Shown here: piece by piece, positions 39,450 through 48,860 of the stretch
Layout: the number at the start of each line of letters is the position of its first letter
Position numbering within the stretch: position 1 is the first letter of the stretch
Origin: Bacillus pseudomycoides
GTDB lineage: Bacteria; Bacillota; Bacilli; Bacillales; Bacillaceae_G
Direction: 5' to 3'
DNA: 64,000 nt
NCBI RefSeq assembly: GCF_002551005.1
Contig: NZ_NVOY01000004.1
Location: forward strand, 62,001 to 126,000
Notes under the pieces: model-generated
Told to the model about the DNA's origin: nothing
What the model saw: the letters and a program-made list of their open reading frames with translations, nothing else
The model's database searches: none
Position numbers and translations under genes: made by a program

Positions 39450-40512
39450 ATAATCCCCCTACTCGAGCTAATACAAGACGAATCTCAAAATAGGAAACAT
39501 GCTCTCCAGCAGCTTGTTTTAATATTCGCAGCTTCCGTGTCTGTAACTTCTCAATCATGTTCTGTATTTGCTTCATTTTTTCTTTTTCTATAAAATGCTC
39601 CACCTGAAATTCTTTCTCACGTAATGCAATTTCTACAATATGATCTTCAATTGTTGCAACTTTTAATTTCCTGATCCGCGCAATTTCATCCATAGTTCTT
39701 CCTTGTTTCCATAATTGATACGTTTTTTGTGTGGATATACTAAATAAATCTGCTTTTTCGTTTGGATACGCAATGATCTCTGTTAACAATGGAAACTGCT
39801 GCTTCTGATGTTGCACTTGTTGAATGATAAAATGAATTGTTCCCCAAAACAAAAGATATACGCGAAGTGCATCTTGCTTCATCATATCGCCAAGCTGATC
39901 TGTTGTATAACCAATACGATGGTATCCCGTGAGACGGTACACCAAAATAGTCGCTTCTAATGAAGTCACATTCATTAATATTACATTTATTTCTTTATAT
40001 AACTGTTCTGCTAAATATTCTCTTGAAACAGAAGAGCTCATAATAAATCGTTTTACCCAAATCGTGATTTCTGTATCTTGTTGAATCGGAATAAATTTCA
40101 CATTTTGCTGCTTTAAATTTGATACAGTTTGTATAATTAAGGATAATCTTTTCCAAAAACTCTCTCCAAGTTCACCGTAATGTAGGCCATGTAAATGTTT
40201 CGGAAAGTAAAATATTCCCTCCCATTCATTTAATTGTTTCTCTCCTACTTCGGATAAAATGTAAGTATTTTCATGTAAACATGTAATAAGTTGTGCGTTT
40301 AATAATGTTTCAATCTGTTTATCATAATCATGACGTCTTAAAGATTTATATACACCAAATAAAAAGGAAAGATGAAACATATTCCCATCTTGAAATGTTT
40401 GTGAAGAACGCTTCCCTTTTAAAAGGTGATAAATGGAAGAAACTGTCCGTTCACCTTTTAATTGCTTTAAACAGTATAGTACAGTATATTGTAGCTGCAA
40501 TGCCGCTTCCAT
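39439..40512 (-). CDS. ypbB: YpbB, helix-turn-helix protein
   Basis: A 357-residue soluble protein encoded just upstream of and overlapping recQ, as in B. subtilis. The C-terminal third contains a helix-turn-helix of the RecQ-accessory kind (TYQLWKQGRTMDEIARIRKL, VATIEDHIVEIAL), resembling the HTH_40 domain placed after some RecQ proteins. It may be a detached DNA-binding partner of the helicase. That link is inferred from overlap and domain similarity, not shown. Confidence 0.85.
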   Translation of the reverse strand: MEAALQLQYTVLYCLKQLKGERTVSSIYHLLKGKRSSQTFQDGNMFHLSFLFGVYKSLRRHDYDKQIETLLNAQLITCLHENTYILSEVGEKQLNEWEGIFYFPKHLHGLHYGELGESFWKRLSLIIQTVSNLKQQNVKFIPIQQDTEITIWVKRFIMSSSVSREYLAEQLYKEINVILMNVTSLEATILVYRLTGYHRIGYTTDQLGDMMKQDALRVYLLFWGTIHFIIQQVQHQKQQFPLLTEIIAYPNEKADLFSISTQKTYQLWKQGRTMDEIARIRKLKVATIEDHIVEIALREKEFQVEHFIEKEKMKQIQNMIEKLQTRKLRILKQAAGEHVSYFEIRLVLARVGGLYET

Positions 40513-40598
40513 CCTTTCACTCTACTTCTACTACCATTGTAACAAAATGCAACTTATTTAGATATTTTAAAAACATCATGCATGACTAAAGAAATTAG

Positions 40599-40976
<378 letters not shown>

Positions 40977-40983
40977 CCTCCAG

Positions 40984-41015
40984 AAATAACCCTCAAATGA
41001 TGAGGGTTATTTTTT
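40984..41015 (+). terminator. fer terminator
   Basis: 12-bp arms AAATAACCCTCA / TGAGGGTTATTT followed by a T run on the plus strand. Confidence 0.92.
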
Positions 41016-41081
41016 ATTCTATAAAAATAATACCCCTTCTAAACGAATGGAAACTTGTCAGCAATCAGGCTTTTACAGGGT

Positions 41082-41116
41082 AAAAAAGCATCAGCAGAAA
41101 AATATCCACTGATGCA
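41082..41116 (-). terminator. ribU terminator
   Basis: GCATCAG / CTGATGC arms around a 14-base loop, with six Ts after the stem on the minus strand. Confidence 0.75.
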
Positions 41117-41127
41117 AAATCTTCTAT

Positions 41128-41706
41128 TTATGCATTTTTCATTTTTGCAAACACCCATACTTTTAGTCGAGAAAATAAAGGAACAAACACAATTGTTACT
41201 ATAATTCCTTTAATTAAATTAAAAGGTAAAATTGCTGCCACAATCATTTGACGCATTGCACCGCTAGACATAGCAGGTTGACCTAAGAACCAAGTGTAAG
41301 CTGGTAAAATGATGAAATAATTTAGTACACTCATAATCAGTGTCATACAAATTGCCCCTAACATCAATCCAGTTGTTAAACTTTTAATCGTTTGATGTTT
41401 ACGGAACAAAATAGATGCCGGAAGAATAAAAAGACATCCAGCAATAAAATTCGCCGTTTCCCCTACTGGCACTCCCGTTAAACTTCCTTGGATACCATAA
41501 TAAAGAACGTTTTTTATCGCTTCTACAATTACACCTGAAAGCGGTCCAAAAATAATTGCTACAATTAATGCTGGGACATCACTAAAATCAATTTTCAAAA
41601 ACGGTGGTAATCCTGGAAATGGAAAATCCAGCATCATTAACAAATACGCAATGCTCGATAGCATCGCAATGCTCATCATTTTTACTACCCTCTTTTGTTG
41701 TTTCAT
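41128..41706 (-). CDS. ribU: Riboflavin ECF transporter S component RibU
   Basis: A 192-residue membrane protein with about five or six helices. It is the substrate-binding S component that imports riboflavin with the shared ECF ATPase/transmembrane module. The family region PPFLKIDFSDVPALIVAIIF and GPLSGVIVEAIKNVLYY are clear. The ATG at 41706 follows AAAGGAGAGAG. Its leader carries an FMN riboswitch and an intrinsic terminator, which fits a riboflavin importer (B. subtilis ypaA). Confidence 0.94.
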   Translation of the reverse strand: MKQQKRVVKMMSIAMLSSIAYLLMMLDFPFPGLPPFLKIDFSDVPALIVAIIFGPLSGVIVEAIKNVLYYGIQGSLTGVPVGETANFIAGCLFILPASILFRKHQTIKSLTTGLMLGAICMTLIMSVLNYFIILPAYTWFLGQPAMSSGAMRQMIVAAILPFNLIKGIIVTIVFVPLFSRLKVWVFAKMKNA

Positions 41707-41777
41707 AATTCTCTCTCCTTTTCCATCGATCATCTCATGGAAAGTGGAAAGGTTCTGCTATGCCCTAAAATTCTAGA

Positions 41778-41812
41778 TAAAAAAACCCTTTGCATCCGAA
41801 ACGCAAAGGGAG
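41778..41812 (-). terminator. Riboswitch-controlled terminator before ribU
   Basis: CCCTTTGC / GCAAAGGG stem followed by a T7 tail on the minus strand, placed between the FMN aptamer and the ribU ribosome site. It is the expected expression platform. Confidence 0.88.
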
Positions 41813-41871
41813 AAACTTTAGGCACATCAAATAGACGTTCAAATACTTATCTTTTTTGAACGCTTGAACCT

Positions 41872-42010
41872 CCATCTTCTCCCATCCAGACTGTACTGTC
41901 GGCTTTGGAATCGCACCAAATCCTGCCTTAACGGCTCGCGGGCTTAGAACAAATACATGTGTTCATCACCGCCGGTCGGGATTTTCACCCTGCCCCGAAG
42001 ATAGACCGAT
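41872..42010 (-). promoter_or_regulatory. FMN riboswitch (RFN element)
   Basis: On the minus strand the conserved RFN blocks occur in order: CTTCGGGGCAGGGTGAAAAT, CCGACCGGCGGTGAT, AGCCCGCGAG, then GATTTGGTG and GATTCCAAAGCCGACAGT, ending in GTCTGGATGGGAGAAGATG. FMN binding should favour the terminator at 41778-41812 and shut ribU off. Confidence 0.96.
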
Positions 42011-42447
42011 ATTCTATTTTCCTCATCATTATACAACAACTTTTAAACAATGTGAATGAAAATGCTTCTTTTTCCTTCACATTGCATGGCACCTTTCGCT
42101 TCTACATAGAACAAAAGATGACCGCTACTTGCTTTCTCATTTTATTTTCATCCTTGCATGTGACAGCATATTCAGTTGTTCTCATTCGGCTAAAAAGAAT
42201 AAAGCGAAACTTCCATCAGTGAGGAATAAAAATTTTTATGTCTTTTTATTTAATACTTACTAAACTTTATCTAACCACACTTTCATAATTGCATGACATT
42301 CTAATGACTAGTAAATAATATGACAAAAAAGAACATTTTTTCGTGTTTGTCCCTAATTGTTGGCAATTCTCTAGCCATTCATATGCGAAAGTGATAAGAT
42401 ATGATATTGTTAAGAAAACAGCATTTTCTTACAGTGGAGGAAATGTC
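42011..42447. other. Intergenic region before the unknown membrane gene
   Basis: No gene is supported. It contains a degraded family B repeat (about 42117-42168), a family A left-end fragment (42199-42225) and AT-rich promoter DNA for the plus-strand gene at 42448. ribU promoter elements must lie just upstream of the riboswitch but were not assigned. Confidence 0.6.
42117..42168 (+). repeat. Family B repeat, degraded copy
   Basis: TGACCGCTACTTGCTTTCTC then TCCTTGCATGTGACAGCAT aligns with 51267-51315 (GACCGCTACTGGCTTACTCC then CTCGCATGTGGCAGG). The remaining two-thirds of the family B unit is not recognisable. Confidence 0.55.
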
Positions 42448-43131
42448 ATGAGTAAAGAAAAAAAACAATCCATTCAAGAAGTTATGAAAAAAAATCTTCG
42501 CAAAGAATATTTTTATTTAAAAAAAGAATTACTGTTCTATTGTCCTGTTGACTCAGGAAAATTCTCAAGAGACACATATTATGCTGCCTTTGATATACAT
42601 GGAATTAGCATATACCAATATGACAAAAACTCAGACAGTAAACTAAAACTTTGCGAACGACACCCATGGAAAAGCTGGAGAAAAGTTAAAATCGATCATT
42701 ATTTAACAAAAACCCAATTCGTCTTTCAGGGGGAACGGAATTGGATCCTTTCTTTGTTTCATCAAGGAAAGAAGGCAGAGAAAATTATTCAAACTAATAC
42801 ATCTTTAGAGATAGAGATTGTTTCTAGACCATTTTTAAAAAAACTGCCGGGTTATCGTTCCAACACAGCATTAAATATGTATATTGGAACAATCTGCTAT
42901 ACTGCACTGATTGCATTCGTATTAAAACTGATCGTTCCATTTCAAGTCCAAATTGCTTTGTACTCACTATCCCTCGGCTGTATGTTACTTGGTCTGCTTT
43001 GTTTTGTTATCGGCCTTATTGAACCTACTATTGTCCTATTTAGAACAGAAGAAAAAACAAGGGCGAAAGTATTTTATTATTATAGCTATTTAGCAATTGC
43101 CGGATTTATCTGCCTGTTTATTTTTTGGTAA
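42448..43131 (+). CDS. Unknown protein: PH-like domain plus three membrane helices
   Basis: A 227-residue protein. Residues 1 to about 130 are soluble and basic at the start. They contain a beta-rich segment (SKLKLCERHPWKSWRKVKID, YLTKTQFVFQGERNWILSLF) of the kind seen in bacterial PH-like domains; this is a pattern impression only. Three hydrophobic segments follow at about 143-165, 168-196 and 206-227. The ATG at 42448 follows GTGGAGGAAA. It is flanked by repeats and convergent with the M23 gene. I do not recognise the family. Confidence 0.7.
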   Translation: MSKEKKQSIQEVMKKNLRKEYFYLKKELLFYCPVDSGKFSRDTYYAAFDIHGISIYQYDKNSDSKLKLCERHPWKSWRKVKIDHYLTKTQFVFQGERNWILSLFHQGKKAEKIIQTNTSLEIEIVSRPFLKKLPGYRSNTALNMYIGTICYTALIAFVLKLIVPFQVQIALYSLSLGCMLLGLLCFVIGLIEPTIVLFRTEEKTRAKVFYYYSYLAIAGFICLFIFW

Positions 43132-43136
43132 CAAAC

Positions 43137-43166
43137 GAAAGAGCTAGTCTTCCTAGCTCTTTTTTC
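43137..43166. terminator. Bidirectional terminator between the unknown gene and M23 gene
   Basis: AAAGAGCTAG / CTAGCTCTTT arms with a 5-base loop and T-rich flanks, between convergent genes. Confidence 0.85.
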
Positions 43167-43779
43167 AATTAATATGTATTTTTTGCGACGGATAAATGTT
43201 ATCTTTTTGTAAGCGGTTTTTTACTTTCAATTCTCCAACAGTTGTACCAAACTTCCTAGCAATACTCAATAGTGTATCCCCTTTTTGTACAACATACACA
43301 GAAGCAGATGCTACCGTATTTTGTTTTTCCCCAAGTATTTGCAGCGGATTAACCGCATATGTTTTCGCTATTGTCCAAGATCCTTTATGAGTTTCTAAAT
43401 GTAAATGAGCTCCATTAGAATGTCCTGTATTCCCTACTTGTCCAATTATTTGCCCTTGCAAAATCTCTTCCCCCTCCCTCACAAGTCGTTTATTCATATG
43501 TGCATATACAGCTTCATAATCTCTATGTTTAATAAATACAACATGACCATAACTATTAGAAAAATAAGATCTTGTTACAATTCCATCATACATAGCTACA
43601 ATTGAAGTACCTATCGGTGCAGCAATATCAATGCCAAAATGCTTTCCATTTCTCGTTCCAAAATAATCACTAATACGTCCCTCTACCGGCCACGTCCACT
43701 GTTTTTCTTCAGCAGCACCTTCTGCTTGTCCTATAAAAAAAACACAAAAGAAAAACAATATAATCTTTAAAGCTTTCAT
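43165..43779 (-). CDS. Secreted M23 peptidase with C-terminal LysM
   Basis: A 204-residue exported protein. It has a signal peptide (MKALKIILFFFCVFFIGQAE), then an M23 LytM-type endopeptidase domain with both zinc motifs, HFGIDIAAP (H-x3-D) and HLHLE (H-x-H), then a LysM wall-binding domain (YVVQKGDTLLSIARKFGTTV). All metal ligands are kept, so it is probably an active peptidoglycan endopeptidase. The ATG at 43779 follows GGAGG. A perfect 19-bp inverted repeat lies only two bases upstream of that ribosome site. Confidence 0.9.
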   Translation of the reverse strand: MKALKIILFFFCVFFIGQAEGAAEEKQWTWPVEGRISDYFGTRNGKHFGIDIAAPIGTSIVAMYDGIVTRSYFSNSYGHVVFIKHRDYEAVYAHMNKRLVREGEEILQGQIIGQVGNTGHSNGAHLHLETHKGSWTIAKTYAVNPLQILGEKQNTVASASVYVVQKGDTLLSIARKFGTTVGELKVKNRLQKDNIYPSQKIHIN

Positions 43780-43792
43780 TGTAAATCCTCCG

Positions 43793-43840
43793 TTTTCTAT
43801 AATCAACCACACTTTTTCTATTGTGGTTGATTATAGAAAA
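43793..43840 (-). promoter_or_regulatory. Perfect 19-bp inverted repeat at the M23 ribosome site
   Basis: Arms 43793-43811 and 43822-43840 are exact complements around a 10-base loop. On the minus strand the stem ends two bases before the GGAGG of the M23 gene. There is no T tail on either strand, so it is not an ordinary terminator. An RNA hairpin or a protein operator is possible. Confidence 0.7.
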
Positions 43841-43848
43841 AAGTATAC

Positions 43849-43881
43849 AAAAAAAAGAAAGAGTCTATTTCTCTTTCTTTT
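43849..43881 (-). terminator. Adenosyltransferase gene terminator
   Basis: AAAAGAAAGAG / CTCTTTCTTTT arms with a 7-base loop and a T8 run on the minus strand; the gene's stop codon lies in the loop region. Confidence 0.85.
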
Positions 43882-44446
43882 CTACTTCATCTCGAAACAC
43901 AATGGTACTTCTTTCATATTCTACATCGTTTACATGAGAGCGAGCATTCACAACCCTTGCAACTGCAAATAAATAATCCGATAATCGATTTACGTATTGT
44001 AAAACATGTTCATTTATCTCATCTTGTTTCTTTAAAGAAACAATGCTCCGTTCTGCTCTTCTTGTAACAGTGCGAGCGATATGAATAATCGCTGCTCCTT
44101 CACTTCCTCCTGGCAAAATAAAACGTTCCAGCGGCGGTGCTTCTTTTACATATACATCAATCCTTTTCTCTAGAAAAGTAATGATATCCTCCGTTACTTT
44201 ATACGGAATTTTTTTCTTCACAATCGCTAAATCCCCGCCACAATCAAACAACTCATGCTGAATATTTTCAAGTTCTTGATAAATATCTTGAAACAATTCA
44301 CCTTGCAAAAGTGTCATTGCATGTCCAATAAACGAATTCGCCTCATCAAGTGTTCCGTATGCCTCCACACGCAAATCATCCTTATCTACGCGTCCCCCAA
44401 TAAGACTTGTTCTGCCCTTATCTCCTGTTTTTGTATAGAGCTTCAT
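43865..44446 (-). CDS. PduO-type ATP:cob(I)alamin adenosyltransferase
   Basis: A 193-residue enzyme that attaches the adenosyl group to cobalamin to form coenzyme B12. The N-terminal ATP motif YTKTGDKGRTSLIGGRVDKD and the C-terminal block RRAERSIVSLKKQ and VNRLSDYLFAVARV are diagnostic of the PduO/MMAB family. The ATG at 44446 follows AAGGGAGA. No other cobalamin gene adjoins it, suggesting salvage of imported corrinoids. The MerR regulator with a B12-like domain lies about 8 kb away in the same window. Confidence 0.93.
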   Translation of the reverse strand: MKLYTKTGDKGRTSLIGGRVDKDDLRVEAYGTLDEANSFIGHAMTLLQGELFQDIYQELENIQHELFDCGGDLAIVKKKIPYKVTEDIITFLEKRIDVYVKEAPPLERFILPGGSEGAAIIHIARTVTRRAERSIVSLKKQDEINEHVLQYVNRLSDYLFAVARVVNARSHVNDVEYERSTIVFRDEVEKKEK

Positions 44447-44484
44447 ACTTTTCTCCCTTCTCTTATATACTATTTTACTATATG

Positions 44485-44677
44485 AATCCATTTTGATTTT
44501 CCAACATATAGACTGCTGCTATTCAGAAAAAAAGGAGCTTCCACTCGCTTTTTCTCTTTGTTTAAACTTCGCATGTGGCAGGAAAAGGCCCTGACCGCTT
44601 CTATGCATGGCCAGATGCTCTCGCCCACCTAAAAAAAAGATGGTTTTATGTCGTTTTTTAATTTGGATTTATATAGA
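44485..44677 (+). repeat. Dispersed intergenic repeat, family B, copy 2
   Basis: It aligns with 51217-51408 over about 190 bases. Shared blocks include CTGCTATTCAG/CTGCTATCCAG, CGCATGTGGCAGGAAAAGGC, CTGACCGCTTCTATGCATGG, CCAGATGCTCTCG and TTTTATGTCGTTTTTTAATT. Confidence 0.85.
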
Positions 44678-44754
44678 CTAGAGATACTTACCCATAAAAA
44701 TTCAATTGGTACTCATTAGAGAATTCAGCCCCTACTACTCATTGTTTCACTTTA

Positions 44755-44786
44755 TAAAAAAAGCTTATCAAAAAGATAAGCTTTTC
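44755..44786 (-). terminator. resE terminator
   Basis: 11-bp arms AAAAGCTTATC / GATAAGCTTTT with a short loop and an A/T-rich tail, adjoining the resE stop. Confidence 0.85.
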
Positions 44787-44787
44787 A

Positions 44788-46557
44788 TCATACTTCTGAT
44801 GGTAAATATACAGAGAATGTTGTACCCTCACCTACCACACTCGACACTGTTATTTTACCCTCATGTCCTCGCACAATGTTTTTGGCAATTGCAAGCCCTA
44901 AACCTGTACCACCTGTTTTCCCGCGTGTACGAGCTTTATCTGCTTTATAAAAACGCTCAAATAAGAACGGAATATCCTCTTCTGGAATACCAACCCCAGA
45001 ATCTGAAACTTCGAATACAATTCCGTTATTTTTCTCATCAATAATAAGCGATACTTTACCACCGGTATTTGTATGCCTCAACGCATTATCAATTAAATTT
45101 GTTAACACTTGTTCCATTCGATCAGGATCAAAAGAATGTTGTTTTATGGAAGTTCGAAAATCAACGAGTAATTGAACCTCTTTTTCCTTTGCTATTCCTT
45201 GAAACTTCCGTGCAATCTTTTCAACAAATGGAACGACATCTACCTCTGATATATGTAATTCTACATGACCGCTCTCCATTCGAGCTAAATCTAATAACTC
45301 ATTCACAAGACGCCCTAATCGGACAGATTCATCATAAATGATTTGCACAAATTCGTGCACTTCTTCTTTCGTTTGAACAATATCATCTAAAATTGCTTCA
45401 CTATATCCTTGAAGCATAACCATCGGTGTACGTAATTCATGCGAGACATTTGCAATAAAATCTTTCCGCATCTTTTCTAGACGGCGCTCTTCTGTCATAT
45501 CACGAAGTACTGCAACAGCCCCTCGAATTTTTGTCTGATTGTATAGCGGTGTCATCAATACAACATAATTCCCTTTTTCTAAATTAATTTCCACAACTTG
45601 TTGCTGTTCACTTTCTACAACTGAATGGAACAATTCAACAAGCTCAGATGGCAAACTTACACTTACCTCTATCTCTTTTTCTTCATGCCATACTTGTAAG
45701 AAACGCTCTGCTGGCGGATTAATTACAACAACTTCTCCTTCTTGATTTAACGTAATAACACCATCGGCCATACTACTTAAAATGCTAGAAAGCTGTTCTT
45801 TTTCTTGCTGCAGGGCATTTATATTAAACTTCAATTGTTTCCCCATTTGATTTAAAGCTGTTGCCAATTCACCGATTTCATCTTGTGAAACCGTTGGTAC
45901 CTTCGCATCAAATTTTCCGCGCGCTACTTCAAAAGCTACTTCACGCATTTTACGAAGCGGTGCTGTAATACGGGTTGATAAGAAAAACGCAAAGAATGTT
46001 GTTAAAATAATTGCAATCCCCGCAGATAAAAAGATAAAATCTGTCGATTTTTCTATTCCCTGTTTTGGTACTTGTAACGATTGGTATACAAAAACTGCAC
46101 CGTCTTTTGATGACTTTAACGGAACACCAACGACCATAATATCATTTTCATGATTCTTCTTGTTTTTTTCATCTGGGACGCTTTTTATTTTTTGCACCTT
46201 TTTACGCTCTGTAAATACAGCTTGCAACTCTTTGTCATGCTTTAAATCATCTAATGTTAATGTTACCAATCCTTGTTGAGTGGGAGAAGCAGATACTTTA
46301 TCATCCTCTTTAATAATAATAATCCGCGAAAGAGGGTCAGCGAATTTATATGCGATATGTTCTATCGTCTTCTCATCCGCCCCCTCTTCTATTAATTCAG
46401 AAACGCTCGTTGCAACATTTGTCAGCCTCGTTTCTCCCATCGTCACATAATAATTGTCGAAAAACTGAGAAAGTAAAATAGCGACAAAGCCCAAGACGAA
46501 AGAAACGAGGAGTAAAATGGTCATCCATAGTTTTCCAACAACACTTTTCCAAAGCAT
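44788..46557 (-). CDS. resE: Sensor histidine kinase ResE
   Basis: A 589-residue membrane kinase, partner of ResD in control of aerobic and anaerobic respiration. It has TM1 (about 10-32), an extracytoplasmic domain, TM2 (about 165-190), HAMP, a PAS domain (ILSSMADGVITLNQEGEVVV), HisKA with phospho-histidine H373 (NVSHELRTPM) and HATPase (NLIDNALRHTNTGG, GVGIPEEDIPFLFERFY, GTGLGLAI). ATG 46557 overlaps the resD stop by one base (TGATG); a TTG one codon earlier is possible. The pair is translationally coupled. Confidence 0.92.
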   Translation of the reverse strand: MLWKSVVGKLWMTILLLVSFVLGFVAILLSQFFDNYYVTMGETRLTNVATSVSELIEEGADEKTIEHIAYKFADPLSRIIIIKEDDKVSASPTQQGLVTLTLDDLKHDKELQAVFTERKKVQKIKSVPDEKNKKNHENDIMVVGVPLKSSKDGAVFVYQSLQVPKQGIEKSTDFIFLSAGIAIILTTFFAFFLSTRITAPLRKMREVAFEVARGKFDAKVPTVSQDEIGELATALNQMGKQLKFNINALQQEKEQLSSILSSMADGVITLNQEGEVVVINPPAERFLQVWHEEKEIEVSVSLPSELVELFHSVVESEQQQVVEINLEKGNYVVLMTPLYNQTKIRGAVAVLRDMTEERRLEKMRKDFIANVSHELRTPMVMLQGYSEAILDDIVQTKEEVHEFVQIIYDESVRLGRLVNELLDLARMESGHVELHISEVDVVPFVEKIARKFQGIAKEKEVQLLVDFRTSIKQHSFDPDRMEQVLTNLIDNALRHTNTGGKVSLIIDEKNNGIVFEVSDSGVGIPEEDIPFLFERFYKADKARTRGKTGGTGLGLAIAKNIVRGHEGKITVSSVVGEGTTFSVYLPSEV

Positions 46558-47273
46558 CAATCGTTCACAACCTCAAACTTGTAACCAACACCCCATACTG
46601 TTACAATCATTTTCGCTGCATTTGCTGATTTTTTACTTAATTTCTCACGCAAACGCTTTACGTGCGTATCGACCGTACGTAAATCACCGAAAAATTCATA
46701 CTGCCATACTTCTTTTAATAATTGTTCACGGTCAAACACTTTATCCGGTGCCTTCGCTAAAAATAGTAATAATTCATATTCTTTTGGTGTTAAATTCACT
46801 TCTTCTCCATCTGCTGTAACACGATGTGCATCATTATCAATTGTTAAGTGCGGGAATACAATAACATCTTTTGTTGTTGTATCTTGCGTAAAGAATGTTG
46901 TTGTAACGGAACGACGGAGTACAGCTTTTACACGCAACACAACTTCACGCGGACTAAACGGTTTTACGATATAATCATCTGTGCCCACTTCAAATCCTTG
47001 CACTCGATTTATTTCTTCTCCTTTTGCCGTTAGCATAATAATTGGTGTTGCTTTTTTCTCGCGAATCCCTTTACAAACTTCAATACCATCGATTCCAGGC
47101 ATCATAATATCTAAAAGGATAAGATCATAATCATTTTGCAAAGCTTTTTCTAAAGCCGTTTCTCCGTTGTCAGCTTCATCAATGATGTACTGCTCTCTCT
47201 CTAAATACATTTTTAACAAACGACGGATACGATCTTCATCATCTACAATTAAAATCTTTAGTTCATTTTCCAT
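46557..47273 (-). CDS. resD: Response regulator ResD
   Basis: A 238-residue OmpR-family regulator. The receiver domain has the acidic pair D11/D12 and phospho-acceptor D55 in LILLDIMMPG, the switch lysine in YIVKPFSPRE, and a C-terminal winged helix (VNLTPKEYELLLFLAKAPDK, RTVDTHVKRLREKLS). In Bacillus ResD activates cytochrome, resABC and fermentative genes and, in the B. cereus group, toxin genes. It is followed by resE and preceded by a 415-base gap after resC that should hold its promoter. Confidence 0.93.
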   Translation of the reverse strand: MENELKILIVDDEDRIRRLLKMYLEREQYIIDEADNGETALEKALQNDYDLILLDIMMPGIDGIEVCKGIREKKATPIIMLTAKGEEINRVQGFEVGTDDYIVKPFSPREVVLRVKAVLRRSVTTTFFTQDTTTKDVIVFPHLTIDNDAHRVTADGEEVNLTPKEYELLLFLAKAPDKVFDREQLLKEVWQYEFFGDLRTVDTHVKRLREKLSKKSANAAKMIVTVWGVGYKFEVVND

Positions 47274-47688
47274 AGCTATCCGCTGTACACATATACGTCA
47301 CAACGGTTCACACCTACCTTTCTTCAATACAGTCAAACTTCCCTTATGAGAATTAGTTAAATTAATAGGACACATGCTAGTCGTAATTTCCCGTTAAAGT
47401 GAAATAACTTTTCACAGACAAACCTCGCCACGATTAGAAAGTTCACCCTTGCATTATGTTTCACATAAATAACAAAATATGTTCATATTTTTTCCAAAAA
47501 TATGTATTTTCTCTGAACTATACAATTTGTCCTCGACATCATTTTACAAAATCACTCTATACTTTGTCATGTTTTTCTCAAAAAAGAAAAGAATTTAACA
47601 AAATTAAAATAGGAAAGTGACAGTCACCTTCCTATTTTATACCGCAATAATGAACTACACAATAGAATTCGTTGAACTCCAATACTTG
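47274..47688. other. Intergenic region resC-resD, promoter region
   Basis: No gene is supported. The resC terminator lies at 47604-47640. An inverted repeat CATATTTTT-TCC-AAAAATATG lies at 47484-47504. The stretch is AT-rich and should contain the resD promoter, which I could not fix. Confidence 0.6.
47604..47640 (-). terminator. resC terminator
   Basis: AAAATAGGAA-GGTGAC / GTCAC-TTTCCTATTTT stem (one mismatch) with T-rich flanks on the minus strand. Confidence 0.8.
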
Positions 47689-48846
47689 TTATGCATACGA
47701 ATGCAAACCTGCAATCACTAAGTTCACTGCTACAAAGTTAAACATAATAATTGCAAAGCCAATTACTGCAAGCCAAGCTGATTTTTCACCGTGCCACCCT
47801 TTCGATAAGCGTAAATGTAAAAACGCTGCATAAAAGAGCCAAGTAATAAGTGCCCAAACCTCTTTTGGATCCCATCCCCAAAAACGTGTCCATGCAATTT
47901 GTGCCCATATCATCGCAAAGATTAATGCACCTAACGTAAAGACTGGGAATCCAATTGCGACAGAACGATATCCAATTTCATCAAGTAACTCACTATCAAC
48001 TTTCTGCAGTGCAGGTTGAATCGCTGCTGCTACTCGTTTTCGTAAAATTAATCTTAAGAGAACATAGAGCCCCGTTCCTACAAATACTGACCAAATCACA
48101 GTGTTTAATTTTTTCGCATTGATAATAGCTGGAGTTTCTATTACAGGCTCAAATTTCTCAGCTGTAACTAACTTTCCTTCATGGGGACCGACTAAAGCAG
48201 GTAAATTATATACCATTTCTGCTTGTTGCTCATTTTTATTCATCCATTGGAACTTCGCTTCATACTTTACACTTGAAAAAGCAGTTGTCGCTACTATAAA
48301 TCCAATTACACAAACAAGCGAAAAAATAACTGCTTCCAGCCAAAATCTTTGCTTGCTTTTTTTTGACTGGTCTACATTTTTTAGTAAATATATAACTCCC
48401 GTAATAAAACTAATCGATAAAATAGCTTGTCCAGCCGCTGCTGTTGTTACATGAATATGAAGCCAGTTACTTTTTAACGATGGAATAAGCGGATTAATTT
48501 CTCTTGGAAACATACTTGCATAGGCTATTAGTAAAATAGCAACTGGAAGCGCAAATAAGCCAAGTATACTTGTCCGATACATAAAATAAATAATAATAAA
48601 CGCACCGACCATCATCATACCGAAAAATGTACCAAACTCAAAAAAATTACTAACCGGTGCATGCCCTGATGCAATCCATCTCGTAACAAAATATACTGAC
48701 TGAGCAGTAAAGCCTAAAATTGTGATGGTTATCCCGATGTTTGCCCACTTTCGCCCTTTTTCTTTAATCGCTCCCCCAAAGAACAGTGTTGCAACTAAAT
48801 ACAATACAAAAGCAGTAAATAAGAAATTACTACTTATTTCTACCAT
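47689..48846 (-). CDS. resC: Cytochrome c biogenesis protein ResC (CcsB)
   Basis: A 385-residue polytopic protein that with ResB forms the system II haem-export and cytochrome c synthetase complex. The haem-handling WWD-like motif is visible as [20 protein letters not shown], with conserved membrane histidines ([27 protein letters not shown]). ATG 48846 follows GGGGAGAG. It lies 14 bases after resB and ends the resA-resB-resC operon, upstream of resDE as in B. subtilis. Confidence 0.93.
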   Translation of the reverse strand: MVEISSNFLFTAFVLYLVATLFFGGAIKEKGRKWANIGITITILGFTAQSVYFVTRWIASGHAPVSNFFEFGTFFGMMMVGAFIIIYFMYRTSILGLFALPVAILLIAYASMFPREINPLIPSLKSNWLHIHVTTAAAGQAILSISFITGVIYLLKNVDQSKKSKQRFWLEAVIFSLVCVIGFIVATTAFSSVKYEAKFQWMNKNEQQAEMVYNLPALVGPHEGKLVTAEKFEPVIETPAIINAKKLNTVIWSVFVGTGLYVLLRLILRKRVAAAIQPALQKVDSELLDEIGYRSVAIGFPVFTLGALIFAMIWAQIAWTRFWGWDPKEVWALITWLFYAAFLHLRLSKGWHGEKSAWLAVIGFAIIMFNFVAVNLVIAGLHSYA

Positions 48847-48860
48847 ATTCTCTCCCCACC

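Larger units (their letters stand above)
44447..44787. other. Intergenic region before the resE end, repeats only
   Basis: It contains a family B repeat (44485-44677), a family A-like left end (about 44735-44760, minus) and the resE terminator. No coding sequence is supported. Confidence 0.7.
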
